Below, piece by piece: positions 36,774 to 47,412 of a stretch of DNA of 64,000 nt. Source of the stretch: Trichomonas vaginalis G3 (lineage: Eukaryota > Parabasalia > Trichomonadida > Trichomonadidae); the NCBI RefSeq assembly GCF_026262505.1, contig NC_067206.1:22335896-22399895 (forward strand). The letters run 5' to 3'. A program made the position numbers and the translations under genes. Positions within the stretch are counted from its first letter, which is position 1; every line of letters starts with the position of its first letter. Below the pieces are notes generated by a model that was given only the letters and a program-made list of their open reading frames with translations, was not told the origin of the DNA and did no database searches.

Positions 36774-37747
36774 GACAAATTTATGACCGATTTTCATGGA
36801 ACAGTTACTTTGCAAGTGAATTTGTAGGAGAACAAACTAATCATTGCCAAAATTGTAATCTACCAGCAGGTCAAGGTCAATATTACTTAGATGAGTGCAA
36901 TTTTTTTGATGATAATAACCGAGTTATCAATTTTGATCCAATTAAAAACTCACTATTCCTTCATAATCGGTGTTCTTTTAGTAACTGTACTTCAGCTGAA
37001 AAAGGAAGTTGCGTTTACTATAAAATTGGAAGTGATAGTTCTATTGTTCAACGAAAATTCTGTTGTACAAAATGCCAAAGCCAAGGTGAAGGCCAATTTT
37101 CATATACATATATTGACAAAGATAACTTAAACTTTTTTATTGAAAGTTCCCTTTTCGATGTAGGAAAAGAAAGTGTTGATTGTTCTATTTACGCCGAACG
37201 TGATAATATCGTAGTTTCATCAACAAATTTCTCATCATGTAAAGCTAGTTACTGTCCTGCTGGTTGGTTTAAAAGTCCTTTAGGTAAATACACAACAAAA
37301 TATAACTATTCAACTATTGTTAATAATTTAGCAACAAATAGTATGATTCTAGATTTTTGGTATAACGTTTTGATTGATTCATGTAATATTATAAATAATA
37401 CCATAACAAAATCATATTATGGAATTATTTTCCATTATAAAAATTCTCTTACTGTAAAAAGTTGTTCTTTTATTAACAACACTGTTCCTCAAGGTTCATA
37501 TTTGATATATAACTATTATGATGAACAAACAACAGTTGATAGTTGTTACATTGACAATTCGATTCCAAATACATATAATAGTAGTATAGTACCTACTAAT
37601 ACAAGAGAACCATTTACTAACAATTTGATTCATCTTTCAACTGGTAATTGCCAAGCAGAATTTGCAATTATCAATAAAAGTATTTCTTATGTTAATAAAC
37701 TTTCTCTTTTTTTATAAACTTTACTAAACATTTCTAACTCTTCATAA
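36774..37747 (+). pseudogene. Pmp-like beta-helix repeat family, copy B
   Basis: The frame is open from just after the GACAAATTT boundary, reading SEFVGEQTNHCQNC, CNFFDDNNRV, CSFSNCTSAEKGSCVYYK, CCTKCQS and CNIINNT, then CSFINNT and DSCYIDNS. The first ATG in frame is far downstream (37343), so a normal start is missing. A stop replaces a Gln codon just before the family's usual end, where the others read LFLQTL. About 310 residues of Cys-rich beta-helix repeats are implied. It is probably a non-functional copy of a surface-type protein module. Confidence 0.5.
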
Positions 37748-38469
37748 TAATAATACACCCCAGCTACAGCAATTCTGAATCTGTTCATTTCCAGTTCTTG
37801 ACTCATTTAAATGGGAAATCATATAAAAGCAAAAGGGAATTCCTTATTCATTATGACGCCTAATCATCTTTCTTTTTGGTTACTTATGATGCTTCTATGT
37901 TTAACCAATTGCAAACAATTTTCCTTCTTGAGGTCACAAAATTTTTAAAAAATATTTAGAATGCCATCAATTGCTCTATACAAAGGGGGATATGACTCAA
38001 GAATACCACTTTTTGGTACTCAAGTTTAGAAATGGCGAGGGGAAAAAATCTTTTAGCCAGGTATTCCATCAATGACAATTCAACATGTGTCCAAATGCTC
38101 AATATATAATACACTCATGGCCAATAATAGTGAGTTGCTTTTGTAAGATCTGTTCTAAAGAAATCTTATTTGCGATGAAGAAATTTCTACGTTATATGCT
38201 GAACCAGAAAAGGAAACTCATTCTACCCTGGATAAGGTTCTAAATACACTAACAAGGCACATCTGATCGAAAATGTTCATTATTTTCTAAAAATACTTCA
38301 TTTTATCATGTTTGAATGTTTTATCCTAGTGTAGAATATGCAATTAGTTCAAATTTGACAAAAATACAAAAGCGAGAAGATATATATAATTCTTACTACC
38401 ATATAAAAAGCATACAAATACAAACAATAATTAGTATATAGTTTATTAATAACAACAAATAAAGATAAA
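37748..38469. other. AT-rich intergenic gap
   Basis: No coding frame or RNA gene is recognised between Pmp-like copy B and the convergent RABL6-like gene. Confidence 0.45.
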
Positions 38470-39651
38470 TTAAAAAGAATCATAGCCAGGAGGAGCAGAA
38501 GCTGAAGGAGAAGGAGCTACTTGTTGCTGAACAACAGTTGGAATAACAACTTGTTGGTAGTTATTCGAGTTTTCTTGTATTGGCTGAATACTTTGTTTTG
38601 GATGTCCTTTTCTATGATGTTTTCTACCCATTGATTTCTTTGGCTGTATCTGTTGTCTTGTAACTGGTTTGATTTCATTTCCTATTTCGTCAAAATCAAT
38701 TTCATCTTTTCCTACAACTGCTTTTGCAGCTTGAGCAGCTTCTACAATACCATTCATCAAGTCATCGTCATCATTATTAAATGATTCGTAAGATGTAGCT
38801 TGTTGTTGTGTCCTTGAACTAGAAAATTCAACTGCAGGACGTCTTTTCTTCAAAACAGCTGGATTTCCTTGTGATTGCTGCTTCTTATGATGCTTCTTGT
38901 GTCGCTTTTCTGTCTGCTGAGGCGTTTCGTCTTCGTCACTCCAAAATCCGGCCGCATCCGGTTCATTTAATAAATCATCGCCAACAAAAGTTTGGGGAAT
39001 GATGGTTTTTGGACCACCTGGAGTAAATAGTTCGAGAAGCCTTGAAATTCCGCGATCAGATTGGTTGATTAACTGTTGATAAATAGTAACTCTCATATTT
39101 GCTCTTGGATATTCAAGCCATTTCGCTATTTCTTCTAATCCAAGGTTAGTTTTCATGCTGCTGCATACATGGAAAAATCTATGTGAAAGATATTCAAGCT
39201 TTGGATGCATATCTGTTGGAATTATATCTTGAAAGTTCGATAGTACAGCAATTGGTATGGTTTTTGGTGTTTGCTCTATAACGTCGATTGCATATTGAAG
39301 GGAATTATTATCTCTTGGATCGTACATTACAATAATTCCATTTGGATTTCCTTGAGCTGTGGAAGTAATCAATGCATTTGGACTGACAACGTCAAGTAAT
39401 GTGATCTTGATCTTCTCACCTTGCTTATTTTTGGAATTCCATGATATCTGGTTGGTTTGAGTGATTGTTGTTGGTTCATACTCTTGATTGAATGGTTTTG
39501 CTGTCATTCTATTGATTAGTTGGGACTTTCCAGATTGTTTATATCCTCTAACTAAGATGAGCATTTCTTTGAATGCATTGACCGGCGAAATCGAATTAAA
39601 GACTTTCAAAATAATGACCGGCAACGAATCATATTTGAACATGGAATCCAT
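38470..39651 (-). CDS. RABL6/RBEL1-like GTPase-domain protein
   Basis: 393 residues. The N-terminal half has a small-GTPase fold: P-loop GYKQSGKSQL (about 36-45), a switch-region strand IKITLLDVVSP in place of the usual DxxG, and a strand IPIAVLSNFQD where the NKxD motif would be (here SNFQD). It ends near residue 190. The C-terminal half is low-complexity: NEPDAAGFWSDEDE, His/Lys runs (KRHKKHHKKQQ), and Gln/Pro-rich tail. This layout, with a degenerate G domain plus long charged tail, matches Rab-like 6. The altered switch and base-recognition motifs suggest weak or absent nucleotide cycling. Role in the cell is uncertain. Confidence 0.62.
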   Translation of the reverse strand: MDSMFKYDSLPVIILKVFNSISPVNAFKEMLILVRGYKQSGKSQLINRMTAKPFNQEYEPTTITQTNQISWNSKNKQGEKIKITLLDVVSPNALITSTAQGNPNGIIVMYDPRDNNSLQYAIDVIEQTPKTIPIAVLSNFQDIIPTDMHPKLEYLSHRFFHVCSSMKTNLGLEEIAKWLEYPRANMRVTIYQQLINQSDRGISRLLELFTPGGPKTIIPQTFVGDDLLNEPDAAGFWSDEDETPQQTEKRHKKHHKKQQSQGNPAVLKKRRPAVEFSSSRTQQQATSYESFNNDDDDLMNGIVEAAQAAKAVVGKDEIDFDEIGNEIKPVTRQQIQPKKSMGRKHHRKGHPKQSIQPIQENSNNYQQVVIPTVVQQQVAPSPSASAPPGYDSF

Positions 39652-40179
39652 TTTAGGCCTAATAGAGTTGCAATTCTCTAGCAGTTATCCTCATCTTATC
39701 CATTTGCTTATTGATTTAATTCTTTATCATGATTTATATCATCTTAAGATCTAAAATCTTAGTTATTAGAGATAATGTTGAAATAACACAAAGGATTACA
39801 GCATAATTCCCATAATTCCTGTATAAAATCTACAAATTCATCATAAATAGCCTTGTTCTGTTAATATTTTACTGTCTATACACATTCTTAGTAATCGGCT
39901 GTGTGGTAGATAGATTTTCGATAAAATTAAAATTTGTTGGAAAATCAAAGAATTATGACTTGCTAAATCATAAAATATTGTTCTATGTAATGAGTGTAGT
40001 TAATTTTCATTGACGAAACGTTGATGTGCTTCAATAGGTTTAGATTCGAAGTTTTAGCCTTGATTTTATTTTGAAAATAAAACGTCATTCCATGTATTTT
40101 CAAATCATAATACTGGCAAACTTTTATTAGTCATGAAAATACATTGACCGAGTTTCTATTGAAAAATTTACATTCAAAA
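39652..40179. other. Intergenic gap between divergent genes
   Basis: A roughly 530-bp AT-rich region between the divergent RABL6-like and CDC50-like genes. It presumably holds both promoters, but I see no good Inr box next to either ATG. Confidence 0.4.
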
Positions 40180-41136
40180 ATGTCGGGGAATGAGAACCAG
40201 GAAGAAAACAAAATTCCCCATGCCGATAACGATTTCCTACAGCAGAGATGGCCTGGATGCAAACCTTTTTTAACTCCTTGCAAAGGAGCTTTGATTTTCC
40301 TATTTTTCGGAATCGTTAGTTTTGCAATCGGAATTCCATACTTTATAGTCTCGAAAGACATGAAAGAGTTTATATATGATTACACTGACTTAGATTTTGG
40401 AACAATAACAGCTAATTTCACCGTAGACAAAAATTTAACCGGAAACGTATGGATGTACTACCAGATTACTCATTTCTTCCAAAACAACTTCATATACTCA
40501 AGCTCAAAAAGCCTAGATCAGCTTAATGGCCTTTCATACGAAAAAGCCAGCACAAAACTCTGTGATTCTGTTCGTTACGCAGATGAAAATGAAACTAAAA
40601 TCTTCCTCCCATGCGGTGCAGTACCTCATTCTGTATTTAACGACTCATTTACTTTCGGTTCAGGATTTCCTTCTTTGGACCGTGATTCCATAACTCCAAA
40701 AGACTACCAAAAAGCAGTTAAAAATTTTGGTTCGGGGTATACATCCGAAAATACAGTTTTTGTTATAAATGAAACAGAATTTCCAGATGGAGTCCACAAC
40801 AAAGATTTCATCAACTGGATACAGATATCTCCATTCTCCAAGTTCATTAAAACCTACGCAAAGCTCGGAAGTAACTTAGAAAAAGGGACTTACAATGTTA
40901 CTATTAATAACAATTATCCTGTGAAACCATTCGATGGTACAAAGAGTATCGTATTCTACGAAGTCAAATGGATGGGTTCTGCCAATAAAAACGCTGGAAT
41001 TTTCTTCATTGTCATTGGAGGTGTCAGTTTCGTGTTGGCTGTCATATTCTTCTTACTACAGCTCACGAACGCAATGCCTGTGTTCAAAGTTGTCGTTGTT
41101 GACCGCCATTCTTCAAATATGTCATTTATTCACTAA
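40180..41136 (+). CDS. CDC50/LEM3 (TMEM30) family protein
   Basis: I start at the ATG at 40180 (MSGNENQEENKIPHADNDFL), 318 residues. An upstream in-frame ATG at 40144 is possible. A first membrane span lies at about 37-57 (GALIFLFFGIVSFAIGIPYF) and a second near 271-295 (GIFFIVIGGVSFVLAVIFF). Between them is a large extracytoplasmic domain with several N-glycosylation sites (NFT, NLT, NDS, NET, NVT) and the family motifs YYQITHFFQNN and LPCGAVPHSVFNDSF. CDC50 proteins are the beta subunits of P4-ATPase lipid flippases, needed for their exit from the ER and for activity. The length is a little short of the usual 350-390 residues but complete. Confidence 0.9.
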   Translation: MSGNENQEENKIPHADNDFLQQRWPGCKPFLTPCKGALIFLFFGIVSFAIGIPYFIVSKDMKEFIYDYTDLDFGTITANFTVDKNLTGNVWMYYQITHFFQNNFIYSSSKSLDQLNGLSYEKASTKLCDSVRYADENETKIFLPCGAVPHSVFNDSFTFGSGFPSLDRDSITPKDYQKAVKNFGSGYTSENTVFVINETEFPDGVHNKDFINWIQISPFSKFIKTYAKLGSNLEKGTYNVTINNNYPVKPFDGTKSIVFYEVKWMGSANKNAGIFFIVIGGVSFVLAVIFFLLQLTNAMPVFKVVVVDRHSSNMSFIH

Positions 41137-41902
41137 CTTTGTAACTTTTTTCTTGTTTATATAAACAAATTATTCTCTATTATGAACTTTCAAACAATTT
41201 TTCTTACTTGTTTTTAAAGTTTGTCAAGTATCCAATTGCTATCAGAGTATAAAGAAGCAATTAAGCATCGGGAAAATAACTTATTTGGTTAACCTACCTT
41301 TTAAATTAACATATACTCTGGAAATAATTGCAAATTCAATCTAAACTTCTTGCTCTTAGGCATTTTTTAGAGAGCGTAACAGATATTGTAGAAACTTACA
41401 AATAAGGAATTATTTACCATATCAAATGACGCTCCTATTCAGCTCATTATTTTTGTTTTCATTAATGAATCTTAACTTTAACTTTCGGATTTTTTCCAAA
41501 AATAGATACTATCTGGATGCCATATATCCAATATAAATTAAACATTCCAGGCTTACGCACCCAATTTTCTTTATGAATAACAACAAAAGTTCGTATCCTA
41601 TGCATGTTTTATTCGAAATTACAGTTCGTTACCTCTTACTAAGCATTATTATCGCTTAATTTTATCAACAATTTTTTAAAATTAAATTGATTCCAAGCTC
41701 AGAAGATTACTAAGGGATTCTAAGGACCATATATGATCCATTTTTAGCAGGAGTCCGAAGGATGCCTTAATTTGGATTTTTATCCGAACAAAAAGTCTGA
41801 ATTGCTTAAATTTGTTTCAATTTGGGTGTCTGATTAAACCCCATTATATTTTTAAATTTATTTGTTGAATAAAAAATTTAAGGCTCGAATTTTCTGACAC
41901 CA
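41137..41902. other. AT-rich intergenic gap
   Basis: No gene recognised. The gap ends at the target duplication of the Mutator-like element. Confidence 0.45.
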
Positions 41903-42965
41903 AAATTGAGAGGAGTGCGGTACATTTTAGGAAAAATGACATTTTAGCTTTACAAAGTTTGCATTTGTAAAATGGCATTTTTGCCACTTATTTGCAGTGA
42001 GTAGGCATGCACCTAGCCTACTCACGCATTAAACTTTTAATTCGTTCTCTGGCCGACAAAGAGCCAGAGAACCACAGCTGCATTAACTTATGCTGAAGTT
42101 TTCTGGATTTCCTTCCTCATTTGAGAGAAATTCAGAAAACTTCAGCATAAACGAATTACAGACATGTTCTCTCGCTCTTTGTTGGCCAAGTACCACAACT
42201 ACATTACACTAGGGCAGAGTTCTTCCGAGGCCTCTCATCAAATGAGAGACTTCGGAAAAACTCTGCTCTATTCGAGTAAAAGTTCATTCTCTGACACATA
42301 AATTGTCAGAAACTATAAGTACACTACATTAGGACAGAGTTCTTCCGAAGCCTCTCATCAAATGAGAGACTTTGGAAAAACTCTGTCCTATTTGATTAAT
42401 TACAGAATCCTAGGCCTTTTGGGAACTAGGAAAGAGTAGTAAGAGTACTTTAAGGCAATGTTCATTACGAAGTCTCTCATCGAATGAGAGATTTCGTAAT
42501 GAACATTGCCCATTTCGAGTAAACTTACATCTCTGACTCTCAAGGGTTCAGGGAGTAGTACTGTAGTCCATGAGGGCAATAACGTATAAGTAATATCGCC
42601 AGAAGCACAACAATTACGCAGCCTAGCTACGCTATCTTAGCAGCTAGGCTGCATAGATATTGTGCTTCTGGCTTGCAGAAACCTCATGGAAGACCCATTG
42701 GAGATCTCCAGCCGAAATCACTTGCTGATGTGGATGGAGCAGCACTATGATTGGCCAGATCAAAGGCTGCGTAGCATCCCAGCAAGTGGATAGTCGGCGG
42801 CGACACCAGCTGTGGTCCACCATGAGATTATGACACTTTTGCGATTTGGCGCCAAACTTTTTTTTGGTATTGGCAAATAAGTGGCAAAAGTGCCATTTTA
42901 CAAATGCAAACTTTGTAAAGCTAAAATGTCATTTTTCCTAAAATGTACCGCACTCAAATTGAGAG
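41903..42965. mobile_element. Non-autonomous Mutator-like element (MULE)
   Basis: The element spans 41913-42955 (1,043 bp). Its 83-bp terminal inverted repeats (41913-41995 and 42873-42955) begin GAGTGCGGTACATTTTAGG and differ at one position that I can see. A perfect 10-bp target duplication AAATTGAGAG flanks it (41903-41912 and 42956-42965). Long inverted repeats with a 9-10-bp duplication are the mark of Mutator-like elements, which are known from Trichomonas. There is no transposase frame inside; instead it carries a hairpin array. The intact ends suggest recent movement with a transposase supplied from elsewhere. Confidence 0.88.
42088..42672. repeat. Hairpin array 2, 120-base period
   Basis: Four long hairpins: 42088-42150, 42212-42268, 42331-42389 and 42454-42510. 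Their centres are 121, 120 and 122 bases apart. A larger one lies at 42598-42672 (arms GCCAGAAGCACAA and its complement, with an inner GCAGCCTAGCT stem), framed by TCCATGAGG/CCTCATGGA. The stems reach about 27 pairs. Most tips are CTCTCAT-CAA-ATGAGAG. Between them are shorter hairpins, for example CTCTGGC/GCCAGAG near 42040 and CCTAG/CTAGG near 42410. Hairpins two and three differ by a compensatory change (GCAGAG/CTCTGC against ACAGAG/CTCTGT). No protein is encoded. Confidence 0.88.
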
Positions 42966-43129
42966 AAACTCATAGAATTGATTGTTCGTGCTAATTCAAA
43001 AAGTTGGCTTAGTCCTACGCTTTTTGCACAGCATTTTAATATTTAAGTTGGAAAAAGGTTATTTTTGAGAGAATTCAATAAATTTATTTCAAAATTAACC
43101 ACATTAGGACAGTTTTGAATGGTTTTTTT

Positions 43130-44148
43130 GACAAATTTCTGATGGGGATAAATTTTTATGGGGCCATTACTTTGGGAGTGAATTTGTAGGAGAACGAACC
43201 AACCATTGTCAAAATTGTAATCTACCAGCAGGTAAAGGTCAATATTACTTAGATGAGTGCAATTTTTTTAATGATAAAGACCGAGTTGTAAATTTTAACC
43301 CAATTGAAAACACTTTGTTTCTACATAATCGGTGTTCTTTTAGTAAATGCAATTCAACAGAAAGCGGAAGTTGCATTTACTTCAAAATTGGCATAAATAG
43401 TTATATTGTTCAACGAAAATTCTGTTGTACAAAATGCCAAAGTCAAAGTCAATATGGAGCACATTTTTCATGTACATATGTTGGCTTAAATAACTTAAAC
43501 TTTTTTATTGAAAGTTCCCTTTTCGATGTAGGAAATGAAAATATTGGCTTGTCTATTGAAGCAGATAGTGATAATATCGTAGTTTCATCAACAAATTTCT
43601 CATCATGTAAAGCTAAGTGGTCACCGACTGGTTGGTATAAAAGTCCTTTACAACAATACACAACAAAATATAACTATACAACTGTTGTTAATAATTTTGT
43701 AACAGATATAAGAACTGCAATAATAAATATTTGGTATAAAGGGTTAATTGATTCATGTAATATTATAAATAATACCAAAACAACATATGATGTTGGAATT
43801 ATTTACCATGATTATAATTCTCTTACTGTAAAAAGTTGTTCTTTTATTAACAACACTGTTCCTCAAGGTTCATATTTGATATATAACGATGATATTGGTG
43901 ATATATATGAAGAAACAACAGTTGATAGTTGTTACATTGACAATTCGATTCCAAATACATTTTATAGAAATAAAGTACCTACTAATCCAAGAGAACTATT
44001 TATTAACAAATTGATTCATTTTTCAACTGATATTTGCCAAGCAGAATTTGCAATTATCAATAAAAGAATTTCTAAAGTTAATAAAATTTCTCTTTTTTTA
44101 CAAACTTTAGTAAACATTTCTAACTCTTCATGTTTACTATTTAGTTAG
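43130..44148 (+). CDS. Pmp-like beta-helix repeat family, copy C
   Basis: Open frame from the family boundary (TTTTTTGACAAATTTCTGATGG region) to 44148, about 330 codons, without an ATG near the start. A TTG at 43315 and later ATGs are the only candidates. It has the same Cys-rich head (GERTNHCQNC, CCTKCQSQSQYGAHFSCT) and beta-helix strands (CNIINNT, CSFINNT, DSCYIDNS) as the other copies. The C terminus reads NISNSSCLLFS, slightly longer than the rest. It may be a module copied from the 3' part of a longer surface protein gene. I cannot tell whether it is expressed. Confidence 0.5.
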
Positions 44149-44639
44149 TGCTTAGTACCATTTTGAGAATTTGAGTCTATATTAAAAAGTGACTTTTTTT
44201 AATATGACCTCTCAAATTTTTATCACTTTTTCATCAATTAATGAGCGGAGGATATTGGGATTTAGTTTCAACAATTGTAATAGTGCAGCTATAAAATATA
44301 GAATATACAGATGCATCTAAATGAATTTGGTGCTGTTTTCTTATTTTTCTTAAATAGATCACAATTGATTACAAATATATCCTTAATAAATGAGCAATTG
44401 CATTCTATTATATAAAAGCGCAATCTTATTACTTTATTGTCCACTTATGCAGAGCATTACTAGACGTATTTTTTTTATGAATGAATATAGAGATTATAAA
44501 ATATTGTCTGACAATAGTTTTTCAAAGGGTATTTTGCTTTTTTACTTAAATATTAAAAGATACTGTATCAATAATCTTTAAAAACAAATCATTGAAAAAA
44601 AATATTAAATAAAAAAAATATTATATAAAATAAATTGCA

Positions 44640-45240
44640 GGCCCTGGTCTATAATGAGGCCACAGATTCGTATTTATCGATTCCAGAGCTGGATTCCTCT
44701 CCTGCCGCCAAGAACAAGACGGCAATTGAGAAAAGCGGCCCTGAGATTAGGAAGCGAAGCTTTGGCCTCAGTAACAGCCAGATCCTGTATCCATAGGTGT
44801 TTCAGGGCTGAGGAGAGAGGAGACTGTCCTTGATAATGGTGATCTCCCTCAAACTCGGCCCTGAGGATTAACCTTGCAGACTCTGGCATCAAGAAAGGCT
44901 AGAGCTTCGTATTTAATGATCCCAAGGGCCGGATTCCGCTGAGAATTGTCCGTGATTTGGAAATTCTCAGAAAACTCGGCCTCTAGGACTGTATTGGAAG
45001 ACTTGGCCTCATAAGGCTCCAGAGCATGCATGTTCCTTTCTTTCATGGCAGAGTTTGTGAATTTCATTCAGTGCCAAGTTCCTCTCGGATCGATCCTAAT
45101 GAGGACGACCTTCGAGGAACTTGGCACTGAGGTGATGAATTATGAACTCTGGCCTTGATGAAGGCCAGAGTTTTGATGCAATATCTTGATGGGATGAGCT
45201 TATGCTCAGTAAGCTCATCCCATCAAAACATTCGTTTAAA
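44640..45240. repeat. Hairpin array 3 (degenerate)
   Basis: Unusually GC-rich for the window. Clear hairpins lie at 44939-44970 (CTGAGAATT/AATTCTCAG), 45069-45129 (CAGTGCCAAGTTCCTC and its near-complement), 45147-45174 (AACTCTGGCCTT/AAGGCCAGAGTT) and 45186-45227 (TTGATGGGATGAGCTTA and its complement). Weaker ones lie near 44702 and 44830. The phrases CGGCCCTGAG, GGCCTC and CTCTGGC recur. Centres of the first four are about 125-145 bases apart, like arrays 1 and 2. Confidence 0.6.
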
Positions 45241-45662
45241 AATTGAATGAAAAATTATCGTATGTATTGAAATTTTTAAATAATAAACTTGAATAAAATT
45301 ATTATATATAAAGAATAGAATGGAATAAATCCGAAATTGAATAAAAATTTCCAAAAAAAAATTGAAAATTCTGAAATTCAAAGAAAAAACTACAAATTTC
45401 ATAGGAAAAATAAAGAATTAAAAAATTTTGTATTTATAAAGTATCAATATTTATGATCAAAATGAGAAAGTGAGTATTATTTGAGAATTTTATGCTAAAT
45501 GTGATATTTATAATTTATTAAAATGAAATTATTGATGAAAGGAAGTTGCGTTTGCAATGTAATAGAATAATAGCATACAAATTTAAACTCCTTTCCAAAA
45601 TAAAATAACGACGTGATATTCTTCATGTAAAATACGTCATTTTTCAGTTCTTCACACATAAA

Positions 45663-45925
45663 TGCAGGGTACAAGTGATGTACCCTGCACTTATATGTGC
45701 ACAATTGGAAAAGTATTAGTCACATTCGCATCGAAAGGAAAAGTAAGCCAATTTCCAGATCTGACTACATGGATGCAAGAGCATATAGTAACCCGCTGCA
45801 ACCATGCACTCAGTCCTGGAATTGAGAATTACACATTCACATTCAAATAAAAATATGGGAAACATGGTTATATAATGTAGGTAGATGAGGACTACCTTGA
45901 AGAAAGTCCTCATCTACATACATTA
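45663..45925. repeat. Two further intergenic hairpins
   Basis: TGCAGGGTACA/TGTACCCTGCA at about 45663-45690, and TATAATGTAGGTAGATGAGG with its near-complement at about 45870-45925. They lie right of array 3 inside the same inverted-repeat element. Confidence 0.6.
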
Positions 45926-47204
45926 TAGCCTAATTTGACTTGGATGTGAATTAATCTTTTGACACCTATTAGGAAATTTATCGTTTGATTTATTTAAATA
46001 ACATTAGGTCTCATTAAATTAAATAAGGAATGAATTTTTGAAATCTCCTTCAAACTTTTATAAAATAATTTTATAACGAACATTATTTGAATAACAAAAT
46101 AAATATCTAGTAATTTTGAAAAGATTTTTTTTATCAAAAGTTGTCTCAAAATTGAAAGCAATAAAAATACAATAAAGAGTTCAATAATAATATATTAAAT
46201 CAAAAATATGGCGAAAACCCTTAATTTATTTTCAATATGATTTTATTACATTCAATTTTGAATGATAGAAAAAAGTAAGATTTCTTTGAATTTTTGACTC
46301 TTAATATCATTTATCTATCAGTTTGAATATTCATTCTATAATATGTAACCATATATTAATTTATAAACGTTACTAACTCTTCTTTTCATATCAAAAACAA
46401 ATAATATGTTTAATTACCTTCATTATGAATCCAAATACATGTATTTCTAAGTATATCATAATATATATCTAACGTCTATCATCAAATCCTATTTTTATCT
46501 ATTAATCATTTAATAATTTAATTTCATTTGCAAAATATCCGATATCTGACTATATTTACTGAACAATAATCATCAATAACACAATATAACGCATATATAA
46601 TAATAAAAATATGTGTATTCGATATATTCATTCTAATTCAAATTAGCATCTTGATCAAAACTCAATTATAGTCATTACCATTTTATATATATATTACTCT
46701 AATTATATCTAATTTAATTGTTATAGTAAACATTAATATATTGCTAAATGCTTAATATTGATTTTTATATAACTTTAATAGTATGCCCATTGCATAATAT
46801 GATCATCACAAGAATGAGTTCTGATCATATGTGCAATTCCACATTATATAGACAAATCACATAAAAAAAGATGAAAAAGTGATAATAAATTGAAAGGTCG
46901 TATTAAAAAAAGTCACTTTTTAATATATACTCTGAGAATTTCATGGTAAACCTTAAAAACTCTTCATTATTTTTAGTATCTCCCATTAGACAGAATATAA
47001 TCCAAAACGTATTTATATTGTCTAATTTATATCAAGTTTTAATGATATATAAGAATAAGATTGATTAATCATAGTAAATTATTGGACAACAGACTACCAC
47101 AAGAATATTAATGATACTAAAAGTTAGAAAGTGTATTTTATATTGTGAAATCATTTACAATATGTTGAAAAAGGTGTTAAATAATTAAAAACATGTTTAT
47201 TCAA

Positions 47205-47391
47205 GGGTGCACTTACCACTTTCTGACATTCTCTCAATTTTTTTACCCACAAGCTTTCTATCCCAATATTCTAAGGTCAAAAGTTAATATTTCTGGTCGG
47301 GAGAAAGTAAATATAAATCACTATATAGTACCTAATATGGTTGCTATATATTGATTTTTTCATAGCATGTCAGAAAGTGATAAGTGCACCC
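47205..47391. mobile_element. 187-bp MITE
   Basis: 25-bp terminal inverted repeats, GGGTGCACTTACCACTTTC at 47205 and the inverse ending GTGCACCC at 47391, with one mismatch. There is no coding content. No clear target duplication is seen. It starts with the same GGGTGCAC as the TTAA-flanked element at 6446. It lies just beyond the 3' end of the LRR gene (47413), so it may supply part of that gene's 3' region. Confidence 0.8.
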
Positions 47392-47412
47392 ATAACAAAA
47401 AACAAAATAAAA

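Larger units (their letters stand above)
44156..46948. mobile_element. Candidate 2.8-kb inverted-repeat element with hairpin array 3
   Basis: The 80-bp arm at 44156-44235 (from TACCATTTTGAGAATTT through TATTAAAAAGTGAC to TATCACTTTTTCATC) matches 46870-46948 inversely, at roughly 85 percent by eye. Between the arms are a GC-richer hairpin array (44640-45240) and about 1.6 kb of AT-rich, non-coding DNA. No target duplication was found and no transposase is encoded. It may be an old non-autonomous element. Confidence 0.5.

Noticed and set aside
44674-45067. Two minus-strand frames of 72 codons
   Set aside because: They fall in the GC-rich hairpin array 3, where inverted repeats create chance open frames; no domain is visible.
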